A stretch of DNA of 64,000 nucleotides from Rhynochetos jubatus (lineage: Eukaryota; Chordata; Aves; Eurypygiformes; Rhynochetidae). The notes beneath the pieces were generated by a model. That model worked only from the letters and a program-made list of their open reading frames with translations, was not told the DNA's origin and did not search any database. Both the position numbers and the translations under genes were made by a program. Of this stretch, positions 23,640-36,000 are shown piece by piece; positions within the stretch are counted from its first letter, which is position 1; the number at the start of each line of letters is the position of its first letter. The stretch is taken from NCBI GenBank assembly GCA_027574665.1, contig CM050657.1, positions 23,352,700-23,416,699 of the forward strand, read 5' to 3'.

Positions 23640-26568
23640 CCTAAAGTAGAGTGGCCTGATTGCCATGTATGTTGAAGGCACTTAATACTGAAAGAAGCTA
23701 TAAAGTATGCTCACTTTCTTGGTCCTTAACTCCGCAAGGGACAAGCAAAGCAGCACTGGAGAAGTGAAAGTGAGATTCTCCTCTTCAATCAGTGAAAGAG
23801 CAGACTATATCTAGATGAAAAAGTGAATCAAAATAACACCAAGTAACATGGCATTACATAGTTTATGCTTTCGATACGTGTATTTTGTCTGTACTTTAAA
23901 AATCTAAAACTGTAAGACAAAATAAAAAGGAAAACAAGGGAGTACGTGGAAAAATACTTCAGAAGAAAATGCCTAAACAAAACAAAAAAAACCCCAACAC
24001 ACTCCACTCAAAAAATAGAGATTATTTTTCTAAGCATTATCAATGCGTTGCTGAGAAATGACCCTAAAATGACCCTAAATTTTTATACTCAGACTATAAT
24101 CTTCAAAAAAAACAAAGGAAGAAATGTCTTGGTTCAGGAACTTTGTGGGAAAGCCATCTCTACATCTCCCCTCCCTTCCCCGAGGGAAAATGACTGGGTG
24201 GGACAACACAGCTGGAGACACACTGGCCACTGCAGCCATGCTGAGACAACCTGCCAGGCCAGGTGTGGAGGGGAGGAGCTGGGCTCTGTCCCACACACCC
24301 CACAAGGCTGCACAGCTTCGAAGAATATGGAACCCCAGCAAATTAAAAAAAGCTGCTTCCTTACTTCTATCCTAGCAAGCGCACTTCCTTAGAGAATTTT
24401 TCCTCAGAAATTAAAGTGTGGAGGGGAAAAAAAATTGAGCAATAATAGAGAAGAATTTACTGTCTTAAGGCTTGACTCAAGAAACTTCAGATGCTGTGAA
24501 GCACAAGTCGTCACGAGGTCTTTGGCAGCAAACCAGCGAGGCACAGACTTGTTCTCTCCCTAACCTTTCATAAAACATGTTACAAACAGACGATGTACGC
24601 AGGAAAAACTGGAACCACTCAGACCTTACGATGACAAGCTAATATTTATAGTTTTAGTCTTCCATTAGTGCAGAAAGTAAACCAGCCACTACAAAAAACA
24701 CAAAAGCAAAGTAAAGCTTTTTTCTTGGCTAATTGGTTCACATTTTTTTATCATCCCCTCCCAGGCATCTCACTGGAGGAGCAAATGTGATCTTAAAAGG
24801 ATTTTGACGCTAGCATTCCCTCACATCTCACTAGATGTGTATTCTCTCAACTATCTTTCTATACAATCCTCTATTCACTGTCACTGTAAAACTATTGTTT
24901 TACAACACTGCTTCACTCTGATTCTCTCTGAAGTTCAACCGTCCATAGTGAATGAGAGAAAACCAGAAACAAAGAGTCTTGTAACTCTGGCAGACATGTA
25001 TTACCCTAGCTTGTATGGCTGCACCAAGGTCTTTCCGAGCAATACACCTTCAGGGTTTCTGACAGGAGATTTGGTGCCTGATTCGCAGAGTGTTTGGTAT
25101 TTAGCTGTCTTCTGAAGGCTTTTGGTATCATCCAGGCTACCAGGTAAAGCAGCCCTGAGTCCAGGCAAAATATTTGGTTGAGATTTTGGCATCAATATGT
25201 GGACATAGATGTTTTCCATGCTGGGGAATCAAAGCTGTCCTAGACTAGAGCTATAATAATGCCAAAGTTTGAGTAGTACTAGAACCGACAGAACAGGAAA
25301 ATTGATCCACTGTCACCTGGAAGGACCAGGGGGAAGTGAGACTTTGGTCTCCCCAGCTGAAGACAATGTGGAGTACTGATCTTATAAGGGACTGTTTGTC
25401 GTCCATTAAATAGCTCTTCTGCAGTAATCAGTAGTGGAAAGGCAGGTGGAGGGCTTTTACATCTTGACAACACGAGCTGGCTCTTCATCCCTGGCTTCGA
25501 TAGGAGACGCACACAACAGTGGTGCCAACGCTTAAATGAGGAAGGGGAAAATAGATCCACCATACTCTCTCTGTTGACAGTGAATCCAAGGCGAACAGCC
25601 TCTGAATCTTGTCAGGTGAGGTCGCCAACCAAATATAAAGGAAAATACAATTATATCTAGTTGAAAATTCTGTGTAACTCTTAATAAAACTCAGTACATC
25701 TTATGCCAACAAGATATCTGCAACTGAAGCTACCAGAAAGCATACACAGGCAACAAGTAAGTTATTCACGAGTCCTACTATATTTCAGACTAGAAACTGT
25801 AAATGACCTAACATGAGCATGCAGCAAGTCTCCTTCAGAAACACCACCTTTTCATAGTCTCAAAAGACTGGAGGAGCTCCTCGTCTTTCCTACTATTTAC
25901 TATGTCCACATAACTCTGAGGATGCAATGAAACCTACAGAGAAAGCAAGGAAAATCAATAACAATCATTCTACTTGAATAGTTTGCAATTTTAAGGTGTT
26001 TGTGGTAAAGTGAGAAAAATCAACTCTCATTCTTTTCACATAAAATAACTACAAGAAAAAGTAGGGAGAAAGTCAAGGTGGGACCTGTCCAAAATTTGAC
26101 GGCTTAATTTCTGCCTTTCCAAGAAGCACCTGGTAATAGTTCGTAACGGTGCACTTCAGAGCAGCATAAACCACTACCTATTTCTGATGAATGCTATTAT
26201 ATCTTTTAAAGTCAACTTCATTGTAGATCTAGGATAAGCATTTATAAAAGCAGATTGAAAGTGGGAAGTAGTCCAGGGGGAAAAAATATACCAAACCCCT
26301 CTCACCACTGACACCAACTCACTCTTCCCTTACATTTCTCCAGAGTAGTTTTCTAGTTCTTCACCAGCAGAACCGCAGGCGCATCTCCTTCACCACCACC
26401 TCCTCAGACTTCCCCTGTCACATCACCGTCATTCTAAACATCAGTCTCATTCTCTCAAGCTTCAGACAAAGCTTTCTTAGCTTTCAGTTAAAGAATCATT
26501 TCTTTTTAGAGGAAAACTTTTACTTTTCCCTACAAAGCTGAAATCTGACAGTATAGATCCTCACTCTT
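23640..26568. other. AT-rich intron stretch, no gene seen
   Basis: The 148-codon frame at 23946-24392 is the longest non-glypican frame in the window, but its lysine-rich start and cysteine- and proline-rich end show no domain or splice context. The 103-codon frame at 24804-25115 and the 94-codon frame at 25279-25563 (minus) are also unrecognised. Confidence 0.5.
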
Positions 26569-26590
26569 GATCGAACATCTTTGTTCGATC
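26569..26590. repeat. Perfect 9-bp inverted repeat with 4-nt loop
   Basis: The arms are GATCGAACA (26569-26577) and TGTTCGATC (26582-26590) around TCTT. As RNA it would form a short stable hairpin. It is not embedded in a larger stem that I can see. Confidence 0.8.
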
Positions 26591-27034
26591 TAACATTTTC
26601 CCTTAGTACTTCTGATTTTGTCTTTGATTCTGCATCTTCAGTATGGAGCCTGTTCTAAACCAAACTACAATTACACTGTAGTACTGAGCAGTTAACAAGT
26701 CATCCAGGTCCCAAAATTTCAGGGAAGCACCATGGAGGTGACCATTATTCTTTAGGGATGAAGCCAACTACCAGATCAGCAGTGTGAAAGCAGAGGGATG
26801 TAACTATGCAAGTACAGTTTATATAAATGCAAAAACCAGAGTGATGTTGCTGGCTCTGTCCTTTATTTTAAGTCAGATTGTCATAGTCAGATGGACTGGA
26901 AGAGGTGGATATAACAAGAGTAGACAGAACTCCAAAAGAAATGAACTGTTTTCTGGTTATTTGGCACCAGTTGTCCATAAGTACTGTTCTAGTCCATTAG
27001 ATGAGTCACATAAATAAAAATACAGCTGATCCTT

Positions 27035-27092
27035 CCACTAGACTAGATAGCCTCTTGGGATCTCTTCCAGCTCCTGCGTCATGTGATTGCAC
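27035..27092 (+). mobile_element. Short CR1 LINE 3' tail
   Basis: ACTAGACTAGATAGCCTCTT then GGGATCTCTTCCAGCTCCTG and a decayed ATGTGATTGC end. This is the CR1 3'-terminal motif (TGGACTAGATGACCTC, CCTTCCAGCTCTATG, ATTCTATGATT). Only the last ~60 bp is recognisable. Confidence 0.65.
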
Positions 27093-29639
27093 TCCATACA
27101 TTCTGCACTAGCTGTGGAAAACTTCCAGCTTCCAACCCATCATGAACGACATGAGGGCAAAGCATCTGCCAACTGGAAAGCAAAAAACCAGTCTCACACC
27201 TTTTTTGTACTGAAAAAAACACATCTGCATTTTCAGTCCAGTTGGTCAGCCACAGATCCCACTGAAGGCACTGAATTGGAGCATATTTTATATATAAGAC
27301 AAATATTGACTTGGAAGCTCGAATATGACAACCTTCCCTAAGCCTGCTGCCAGTTTTCCATGCACTGAAACCTTTGACAACACAAGCCTGCTAGACAACT
27401 CCAAGCAGAAAGCAGCTTGCTTCATTTGTGCAAAAGGCTCCAAGGGACAAAATTCAGATCAGACACATGTTTATTTCTGAGCATAAGTGAGTTAAGTTTG
27501 GCATAAACATCCAAACATTCACCCCACCAACACTGACAGTGTGATCTGTGATGCACAAGAGTCATCTCTACAATGGATCAGCAGGGCTGGGAAGTCAGCA
27601 GACTCTTTCCCAGGTGAACCTCACTGCGTATTATTTCTTCATGCTCAATCCAGGCCCTTGTGGTTCAGTTATAACAGTTGAAGCAGTGAAAGGCCATGAA
27701 AATGAACCGCACAGACCAACCCTCAGCTGGCATGCACTGGCACTGCAGTGCTTAAGATGGGAAGACCTGTACTCGCTAGGATCTGGCCCACAGCAGGTAA
27801 GCATTCCTTGAGCACTTCACAGTGCTGTCATCGGTTTGCCTATTAAAAGATGAACCATTCAAAGAGGAACAGTGACAGACTTAGGCTTTACCAGCTCAGA
27901 AATATTTAGCTGCTGACTTCCCCCTTGTTTTTAATACAACTTCTTGGGAATCTGATGTCCAAAAAAGCATAATTATACTGCAGAGCAGTGATGAAAAGTT
28001 TTCATGGCTTCATATGGAGTGGGGAGGAACAAGAAAAGGCTTTTAAAGGTGTATTACACGTCTTACAAGTTGGAAATCCCAGGTCACTAAATCTAGTCTC
28101 AAAATGGAATCGTGGACAGAATATATATGTTCATGCTTAACTATAACAAGCCATTCTTTTTTACTTTCAGTCCAAATAATCACCATGAAGAATGAGACTC
28201 ATACTGAAATTCAGAGTGCATCAATGAAGCAGCTTCCTGACCTGACCCTGCAAGAAGCTGACTTCTTCACTCCATCAAGGATGAAGCCTCACAACTGAGG
28301 GCACATCCTGGGCAAGCTCAGACAATAGGAGAGGTATAGATCATACATACTTAATGATGAAAGCTTGCAGAGTAATTCATACCTTGCAAAAACCATAAAG
28401 TGCTTTTTTGTAAAACACCCTGAACCAATTACAGGGAGAAGAGGCAGGGCCAAGCAAAACTGAACAAAAGCCCTAAAGGTCTGCTGCAGTCATGGGTGTG
28501 AAAGGGTTTGTGCTGTCATACGCACTCCGGTCCTTCCCTAGCAGGTAACTGCCCACCTAAGAGGTTAGGCTAACTGCTCAGGAGAACACACAGCCAGATT
28601 AGTCCATCCAAATCTCCTCTAGCATAGGCAAAATATGGCTAAAACCAGCTTGAAAGGGTAGAACTATTCAAACAGAGAAGTCTAGGGGAAAGGGAGACAA
28701 TACTGATGTTGATAAATCCCCACCACGGCCCCAAACTAACAGAAAAAGGAGGCAAACAACAGGAATGTAATCACTGAAAAGAGACTTCTCCAGAGGAGTC
28801 TGTCCATCCTGACAACAGCTGATATGACACCCTTCCCCACCGGGCATCATGGGAAACCCATCATGTGGAAAGTCTTCAGCCTTACTGGAAAACCCATAGT
28901 GCTGCAGCCACACAGCACTGAGGGAAACCACTGGCTGAAAAGTGCCATCACAGCAAAGGAAAACACAGTATTGTTCTGCTTTGGAGACCAGCCAGCCCAC
29001 GCCATCTGTTGCTGCTGCCTACTGTCAGTAAGAAATTATCATCCTCTATTCTGTCTTAAACCATATTCCACTTCTTTGATTCCCCAAATAAGGGTTGGTT
29101 CCCCCCTTTAATGGTTTCTCTAGCTTTTTTCCTTAGCTTTTGTCTCGGTTTCTCACACATCTTTCTCACTGCTTTGCTCCTCTTCATAGTCTTCTAAATC
29201 CCTTCTTATTCAGTTAGCTTCCCCTCCGTTCTTTTTTTCTGCACAAATTCAAGTCTTCCCGAACCACAACTCATCCCGTGATAACTCTGTTTGTTTTATA
29301 AACGAAGTGCAACGAGATCCAGGAGATGTTTTCCCCTTACCTGTAGGCCTTTCATTTCATTTTCCTTTGAAGATTCCTTTACAGTGTTATTTTAATTGGG
29401 AATAGCGTAAGATTTTTTTCCATTGCCTCAAATCACTATTTTAGTTCATTATACCCCTTTTCCCCCTCTGTCAATATGTCAATGCCCATGAATTCAGAAA
29501 TACAAATGTTGAATTCCTGTCACAAATGGTGGCGTCGTTCAGACACAACTTACTATTTTTGAAAGACTACCTTGTTTAGCGGCTTATGTGAATCTTCCAT
29601 TCCCAAAAGATTTGGTCCTATGGGGACCCAAGAGGAGGA
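27093..29639. other. Intron stretch without recognised genes
   Basis: Frames of 60-110 codons on both strands, none with a domain. A CAGCAGGTAAGC donor-like sequence lies at 27791-27802 on the plus strand, but no exon-like block precedes it and the host gene is on the other strand. The rest is unremarkable. Confidence 0.45.
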
Positions 29640-30065
29640 GGTGTTCCTCCCCTTCTGTTCATGTGCAGCTCAGGTGTCGTGCCCAAGGGGTGGCAGCAGG
29701 GCTGTGGGGGCTCTGTGAGGAGGGGTGGGGCTGCCTCAGGCACCACACAGCCACTGCAACCGCCCCCGCGCAGGGCACAGCTGGGCCAGTCACCAGTGGC
29801 ACCCCTGTGGGGGTCTGGGGCCAGGGGTGGGAAGGAGGTCTTTCAGACTTTGCCCGGTTCTCACCATCCAACTCTATTTCGATTGGCAATAACCCAGTTT
29901 TCCCCAACCTGGGTCAGTTTTGCCCGTGATGGTAACTGATCCAGTGTCTCCCTGTGTTTATCTCGACCCATGAGCTTTTCCACCTTACTTTCTCCCGGGT
30001 CGTGCTGAGGAGGGGGCTGGAGAGTGCCTCAGTGAGCAGCCAGCCAAGGTCAACTCACCACAAAC
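29640..30065 (+). mobile_element. Relic LTR of an avian ERVL-type endogenous retrovirus (solo LTR)
   Basis: Several bird LTR landmarks appear in order: a GC-rich block containing CCCCTGTGGGGGTCTGGGGC, then TTTCGATTGGCAATAACCCA (a decayed AATAAA region), TTTTCCCCAACCTGGGTCAG, TTTTGCCCGTGATGGTAACT, TTTATCTCGACCCATGAGC, a GAGGAGGGGGCTGG segment and a terminal CCAAGGTCAACTCACCACA near 30062. No gag, pol or env reading frame adjoins it and no second LTR was found, so it is probably a solo LTR left by recombination. The 5' boundary is uncertain. Chance frames of 113, 92 and 82 codons inside it are not viral genes. Confidence 0.75.
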
Positions 30066-30606
30066 ATCCTTCTCAGATTCGCTTCACTGACAGTTGTTTG
30101 GAAGCTTTTGTTCGCAATTCTGCTGTTAGCAGCAGAGTTCTAATTTCCAGTACAGAAAAATCAGTAGAAAACCCCATCAAGCTCTTCAAGTTCCTGGTCT
30201 AGTGTCATAGAAATGTGACAGCGAGGGTTCATAGACAAGTACAAAAAGGTTACTTCCATTTGCCTCCACAGGAGGAAGCAGTGTCACATTTGCTCATTAG
30301 AAAAAAGGAAAAGCAGCATGTAATTATATAGCCAGCATAGTTCGAATAAAGGGAGCATCGAGGGTAAACTTCATGTATTGAAATGACCGCAGTGACCCAA
30401 AACAAGCCATCTTAATTGAACTCTTTAACAAAAATATCGACTAGATCAGAAAGAAAACAAAAGACAGAAAGCAGTTGTCTCCCTGAGAAGAACCAATGGA
30501 CCTTCCAAACAAATACGTGCACATCTTTGAATACTTCTACTGCAGCATCACGTGAACAAGCAACTATCCTTCAGTAAGGGTTCAACGATGGACAGAAATA
30601 CCCCAA
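30066..30606. other. Intron stretch, nothing recognised
   Basis: Ordinary AT-rich sequence between the LTR relic and the 55-bp tandem repeat. No frame or repeat is worth naming. Confidence 0.4.
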
Positions 30607-30716
30607 TTTCCTCTTCACCATCCAGACTTCTGCTCCTCAAATCATTTTCCTGTACATCATATTTCCTCTTCACCATCCAGACTTCTGCTCCTCAAATCAT
30701 TTTCCTGTACATCATA
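30607..30716. repeat. Perfect two-copy 55-bp tandem duplication
   Basis: The copies at 30607-30661 and 30662-30716 are identical over 55 bp. Each begins TTTCCTCTTCACCATCCAGA and ends CCTGTACATCATA. Absence of any mismatch means the duplication is recent, or polymorphic, or possibly an assembly artefact. Confidence 0.95.
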
Positions 30717-33014
30717 TTTTCCTGTTGCCTCCTGCCAGTCCAAGACACAAATGACCCGTGCTCATCTTGCAAACTGCAGTCCTGACTCCACTCTGACTAC
30801 ACAGAAGAAAGCAGAGACTTGAATACTTTATAAATACATTTTAAGAATGATTATATATTATTCTCTTTCCCCTATCCTCCACTCATTAATATTTCCAGTA
30901 GTAAATGCCCTCTCTCAGCAGCAACTAGGCCCACCTCTGGAAAATGAGGATGCACATGTTGTCATGGCTCACAAGCACACAAGCTATAAGTCTGCAATAA
31001 GAACAACACAAAATTTGATTAGAGAGGATTATAACTATTTAGTCTCCCAGAAAATGACTACAGGGGATGATGCAGAATGGAGGAAGTTTGTAAAGAAACA
31101 GACATCGGAGCCACTAATATCTACATCAGGTAAGGAGAACAGAAGCTCTTAAAATTGTAAAAAATAAGCTTTGGAAGGGACTGCCAGTAGCTCAGATGAA
31201 ATACACAACTGTCAAAATTATCAGGCCCTGTCCTGACTTGAAAAATCAGATATTGTATGGTATCTCCAGTTAGGGATATAGATAAGCCAACACCTGAAGT
31301 AGCTAAACCATTGCTTGAAGTCCCAGACAACAAAATTTGTGCATCTTTCTATGCAAATGCCAGATTTTGCTCTGGACAGAATTCCCTGAAGAGGGAATTC
31401 TACTTGCTCTGTTTGGTCCTACAGCTGCAGGAAGCATTTGGCTGCTGCACATGAGGGGTGCAGCCTTAGAAAGCACCCATCTTTCTCCCTAGACGGAAGT
31501 ATCTAAATGAAAAGGCACATCTCCTCTAAACACAAGTATAGCAAGTTCAGGAACTAGGATTTATTGTTCCGTTTCTCCTCGCACAGACTGCGTCAACTTC
31601 CCTGGTTCAGACAGACATAGGAAGACTAGAGAAAGTCTGTGAAGTAAAGATTTTGTGTAGATTAACTAGAAGAATACAATTCCCTCTAAGATAAGCAAAG
31701 CTTCATTACAGTTAAAAAAAAAAAAATCTAGAGAACCATACCACCACCTCCAGGGACTTTCACCTCACGTACTATAGAAGAAGGGAAGGTATACCACGGG
31801 TAAGCAGGATCTGGTTTCCGAGCTGTGCCCTAGGTCGCTTCACATGAGCTGGCCATTACAGCCGATCCAGTCCAGCCCCACGTGCTCATGCCCCTGGCTG
31901 CCGGGTGCCTTCCTAGCACAGCTGGCATTTTTACTGCAAGACTCAATGCTGGTAAGGACAACTTTATCTCAATTATTCCAGTTAATGTAAATCTAACTGG
32001 AAAATTACAGGGAAAAACAGGAGAGGAGAGGAAAGGAAAGGTTTCTACTCGGTTGGATGAAATACGTCACTTTTCCGAGCGTATGACACAGTTCTTTACA
32101 AGAGGCAGCCTCTTTTATGGCAGAAGGTGACAAAAGAACCAACATGCTTTTCACTCTAATCTCGTTTGCCCATCTACAGTCAGCAGAACAAAGCTTTGCA
32201 CTCCGAATGCAAAGCTGAACCTCATTTACCTAGGTTCCTGGTTCCTGAAGTCCCTTCAATGAAGCTGTAACAGCTGAGGATCTCCTCATTCTCCATCTTC
32301 CCCTCATACTCCACACGTCACAAATTTTCAGGCTTCATCCAAAGCTAATGCCACTGTGTCTCCCAGACTACTTAAACACTTTGTGCTCGTGGATTTTTCT
32401 TAAAGACTGAACTATGGCACATTATGAGGCAACCAGCTCTTATTATTTGACAGCTGAGGGGACACTTTTATGTTTAGGGGTGGTTTTGTTTTTTCAAACA
32501 CTATATCCACAGTCTAAATTATTCAGGAGAAAAAAAAAGAAATACTCAAAGTAAGGAAAGATGGAAGCATTAACACACTTGTTTAGCTGGAGATTGAAAA
32601 GACAAGTTAAGCCCCCAGTCTGCTTGTACACAAACCCTGCAGCACTAAACCTGCGAGGCATTTCGGCAGCTAAAAGATGAGCAGGGCCATGAAGCAAAGC
32701 ACCTACAAGTTAACAGACTAGCACCCAAAGGCCTTCCTGATAAAAGTAGGCCTGGAAGTTATTTATAGAAAAATACTTTAAAAAGCCAATGCTATTTCTT
32801 TATAGTTCAGTCTTTATATTCAAAGAAAGGTACCATTGTTAAATATACACTTTGGGTGGGTTTGCGGGTTTGTTTTTTTTTCAAAATCTAAACTATGCTA
32901 AATGCACAATCAGTGAAAAGCTTTCAGAACTAATCTTAAAAAATGAAATCAATTTGGGAGCAGTTACTGTTTAAACTGGCAAATCCTCTACTGGCAACCA
33001 AACAGTTAAAGGGG
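30717..33014. other. Intron stretch, no gene seen
   Basis: Contains a 101-codon frame at 30847-31152 and an A12-13 run near 31713, neither with a recognisable element. No splice-flanked coding block was found. Confidence 0.45.
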
Positions 33015-33044
33015 AAAAAAAAAAGGGGGGGGGGGGGGGGGGGG
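33015..33044 (+). repeat. A10-G20 homopolymer junction
   Basis: Ten A (33015-33024) run straight into twenty G (33025-33044), preceded by GGGG at 33011-33014. The G20 run can form a quadruplex and is prone to length error in sequencing. It is the second long poly-G in the same intron. Confidence 0.95.
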
Positions 33045-36000
33045 AGCCTTAAAAGACTCAAGAGAATTAGCTGTTGCTAAAACAATTTTATGGTCCTTTC
33101 CACTTCAGTGGAGGTAGTTTGTATGGCTGACTGGAATCTATTCAATGCTGTCAAACATCTAACACTCCCATAGCTAGACGCCTTACAATGAATAACAAGC
33201 AGTCTAGCTGCCAATATGCTAGAGCTGCATTTTTTACCAAGGACTGGACCCCAACCCAGCAACACTCTAACTTCATTGTCTGATGCCTTGTTAATTTATA
33301 AGACCAAAAATTAGCCACAACAAACAGAAGTGCCAAAATTCCAAAGCACCGCAGCTACAAAATCCATCATATTTAGTAAACCACAATACAGAAAGTCAGG
33401 TTCATAAAAAAACCTGCAGATCCAATTCCTCTTTTGTAGCTTAAATTGATTTTGTAATAGAAAATAACACTCAATTTCAGTAGATGACTTATACAATCCA
33501 GGGAGGCTTACAATAGGTGCACACAACAGAATAAAAAAGGAAGACATAGAAACAATGAATAAAGTGTACACAACTCTTGTTGAAACACTAAGCACATCAT
33601 CTGTCATCTTGAGTATCATCATTTCCATAAATATTATCCCAGCCATTGATTGTCTTCTCAGTATTGTGCTTCAAGCAAAATCCTGGACTCTTACCATATT
33701 TATGTCCTTCATCTTTCAGCTGCAATAATGGTGAGGCGCTGACACCAGAATCATTTTCCAAGTAAGACAGAGAGTACGCAGCGACAACACCGTCTCTCTG
33801 AAATTATGACTGTGCTATCTTGGCAGGTTTATGTTTATGGCGTTGGTAGAACTTCTGTAGCTCATACCCTGCCATCAGACCCACACACTCTCCTCTTCAT
33901 ACAGCATCGAGTCAAACAGGACATCATGGCTTCAGGTACACTTTTCAGCATTTTCAACTTTGGGTTGGAAAAAAAGCTTCATTCTGACCACCTATTTTAC
34001 ACAGGTTATGACTTTAGGGTTTGCTTTTCATTATTTTTTTAATAAAATTACACTTGGCTGTAGAGTTCCCAGGAACCAGAAAATGCTGAAAAATTTCAGA
34101 GCCTCAGGTTGGCAAACAAAATGAAGCAAAGCAGCTGTTTTGAGAAAAATACGGTTATATCCTGCTTAACACTCCTGCTGCAGTCAGGTATGCTTGCTTC
34201 ACCAACTATGTACTTTTAAGCATGTATTTAGAATTAATATCAATGGTGTATCATTGTTTGTTAAACGTGAAGGAAACAACAACGAAGCAATTAAATGTAC
34301 TTTTCTGAAACCTATTCCCTCTGAATTATTTTCCCTAAATGAAGATGGTAGCCATAATGCAAAGTGAATAATGGATAGTGAATTTTTTACTACACTGCTT
34401 ATGCCCCCTGCTCTGAAAGCAGGTTACTATTTCTTGGCTTTGTATTTAACCTGCTCTCCTTACTCTCGACGTTTGGATAACTTACCAGCCACACAGCATA
34501 CATTAGCATATGCCTTGCAACGTAGAAGAAACACCAGAATTGTGCAAAATTCCATCTGTTTTAAACCAAGAATGCATGCGAATCTCCTGAAAACACTCCC
34601 TTCTATACCAGCTTAAGAGCATTTCTGCAATTCACACACACACAAATACCTGACACATCTTCCGCAAACACTCTGGCAGCAAGACTAGCATAAGAGTTTA
34701 TTTTGATTGTGAACAGAAAAAAAGACTGGTCCCGTGATCCCTCTCCAAGACAGAAGCCTTTGTCAAAAGGCAGCAGCCCCAAATCACTATTATTCCCAAA
34801 ACCTTAATCACAGTAATTAGGCACAAATGGTTAATCACAATCAGAGCTGGTCTCAGATCAAAAGCTGGTAAAAAACTACATCCATCGATTCCATTGATGT
34901 GAATGTTTAACATATTACTTTCAGGTTACATGTTTACACAAAACACAAAATTTAGTGAATGAAAAGTAGAACTTGAACACTGCTCAACATAAGGGAGCTT
35001 TTTATCTTACCAGAGATTAATGACTTGTTAAAAGCGTGGTTAAGCACTATCAGCAAGTCAAGGAGGTAAGGTGTGACTTGCAATGGAATGCCTTTGGGTA
35101 TGAAGAGACACTGCAAAAACAAATTTAAGGCTATACAATTTGTGTAAAACCAAATTCTTAGCTACATGTTTAGTCAAGTAACCTGACAGCTGGATAATAC
35201 CCAGTAAGTATCTCTCAGAACCAACTCAAGTCTAATTATATAGTGGGTTTTATTCCTGATCTGGTTTATATTTCTAAACATCTACATTATTATATGTATC
35301 TCCTTTTAACCTACTTCACAGTGACATTATTCCCTCCATAAATACCAAATTTCAAGCAGTTCCATCACTACAGATGAGAAGATCCTTAACACCAGGAAAT
35401 CAGGCTACTCTCTAGTGTCAGACATCTGCATGGAATGGAACTGTCATCAGCCAACACGGGCCAAAAAGCTCCTTGCATCCCCTTAAAGAGCTCTTTAAGA
35501 CTGCATGAGCTCTGATTCTCCAGAGGACTTTTGTAAAAGATGGGAATGAGGCAAAAGCATTAAACAATTTAGATGATTATTTCCAGAAATACTTCTACAG
35601 TACTCAAGTGTCAAAATGCTTTTAAATCAAGCAAATAGCACGTGGCAAGACTTACAAAGCTGACTACAAGAATTAGATGCTTATACTCCATGAAATTCAG
35701 TTGATTCCAGATATATAGTTCCACTGCTCACTTTTAAAAAATACATTCATGGCTGTAAGATGAAAGCAATATCTTAATAAGTATGAAGCCCAAGAGAAAT
35801 AAAACAGAGATATTTTTAGATGTCTTATACCTCTGTGAAAGCCATTCTCTTTTGCGCAGAAATGGGCCATTACAGTACACAGTGTGCCTTCAGTGCAAAT
35901 CACCAGCTTCCTAAAAGGTCTCCTCCTGCCCTGGATTCACAAAGGATTTGAACCTGATGTACGTTCATGTACCTTTGGTGCATGAGAACAAAACATACAA

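Noticed and set aside
23946-24392. 148-codon plus-strand frame, the longest outside the exon
   Set aside because: No domain, no family similarity, a composition change halfway and no splice or promoter context. Best explained by chance.
27791-27802. CAGCAGGTAAGC, a strong splice-donor-like sequence on plus
   Set aside because: No coding or exon-like block precedes it and the host gene runs on the opposite strand.
28668-29111. Overlapping 110-codon (minus) and 95-codon (plus) frames
   Set aside because: Antisense overlap without a domain on either strand.
33311-33646. 111-codon minus-strand frame with a hydrophobic amino half that looks membrane-like
   Set aside because: Hydrophobic runs are expected when T-rich DNA is translated. 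There is no recognisable family.
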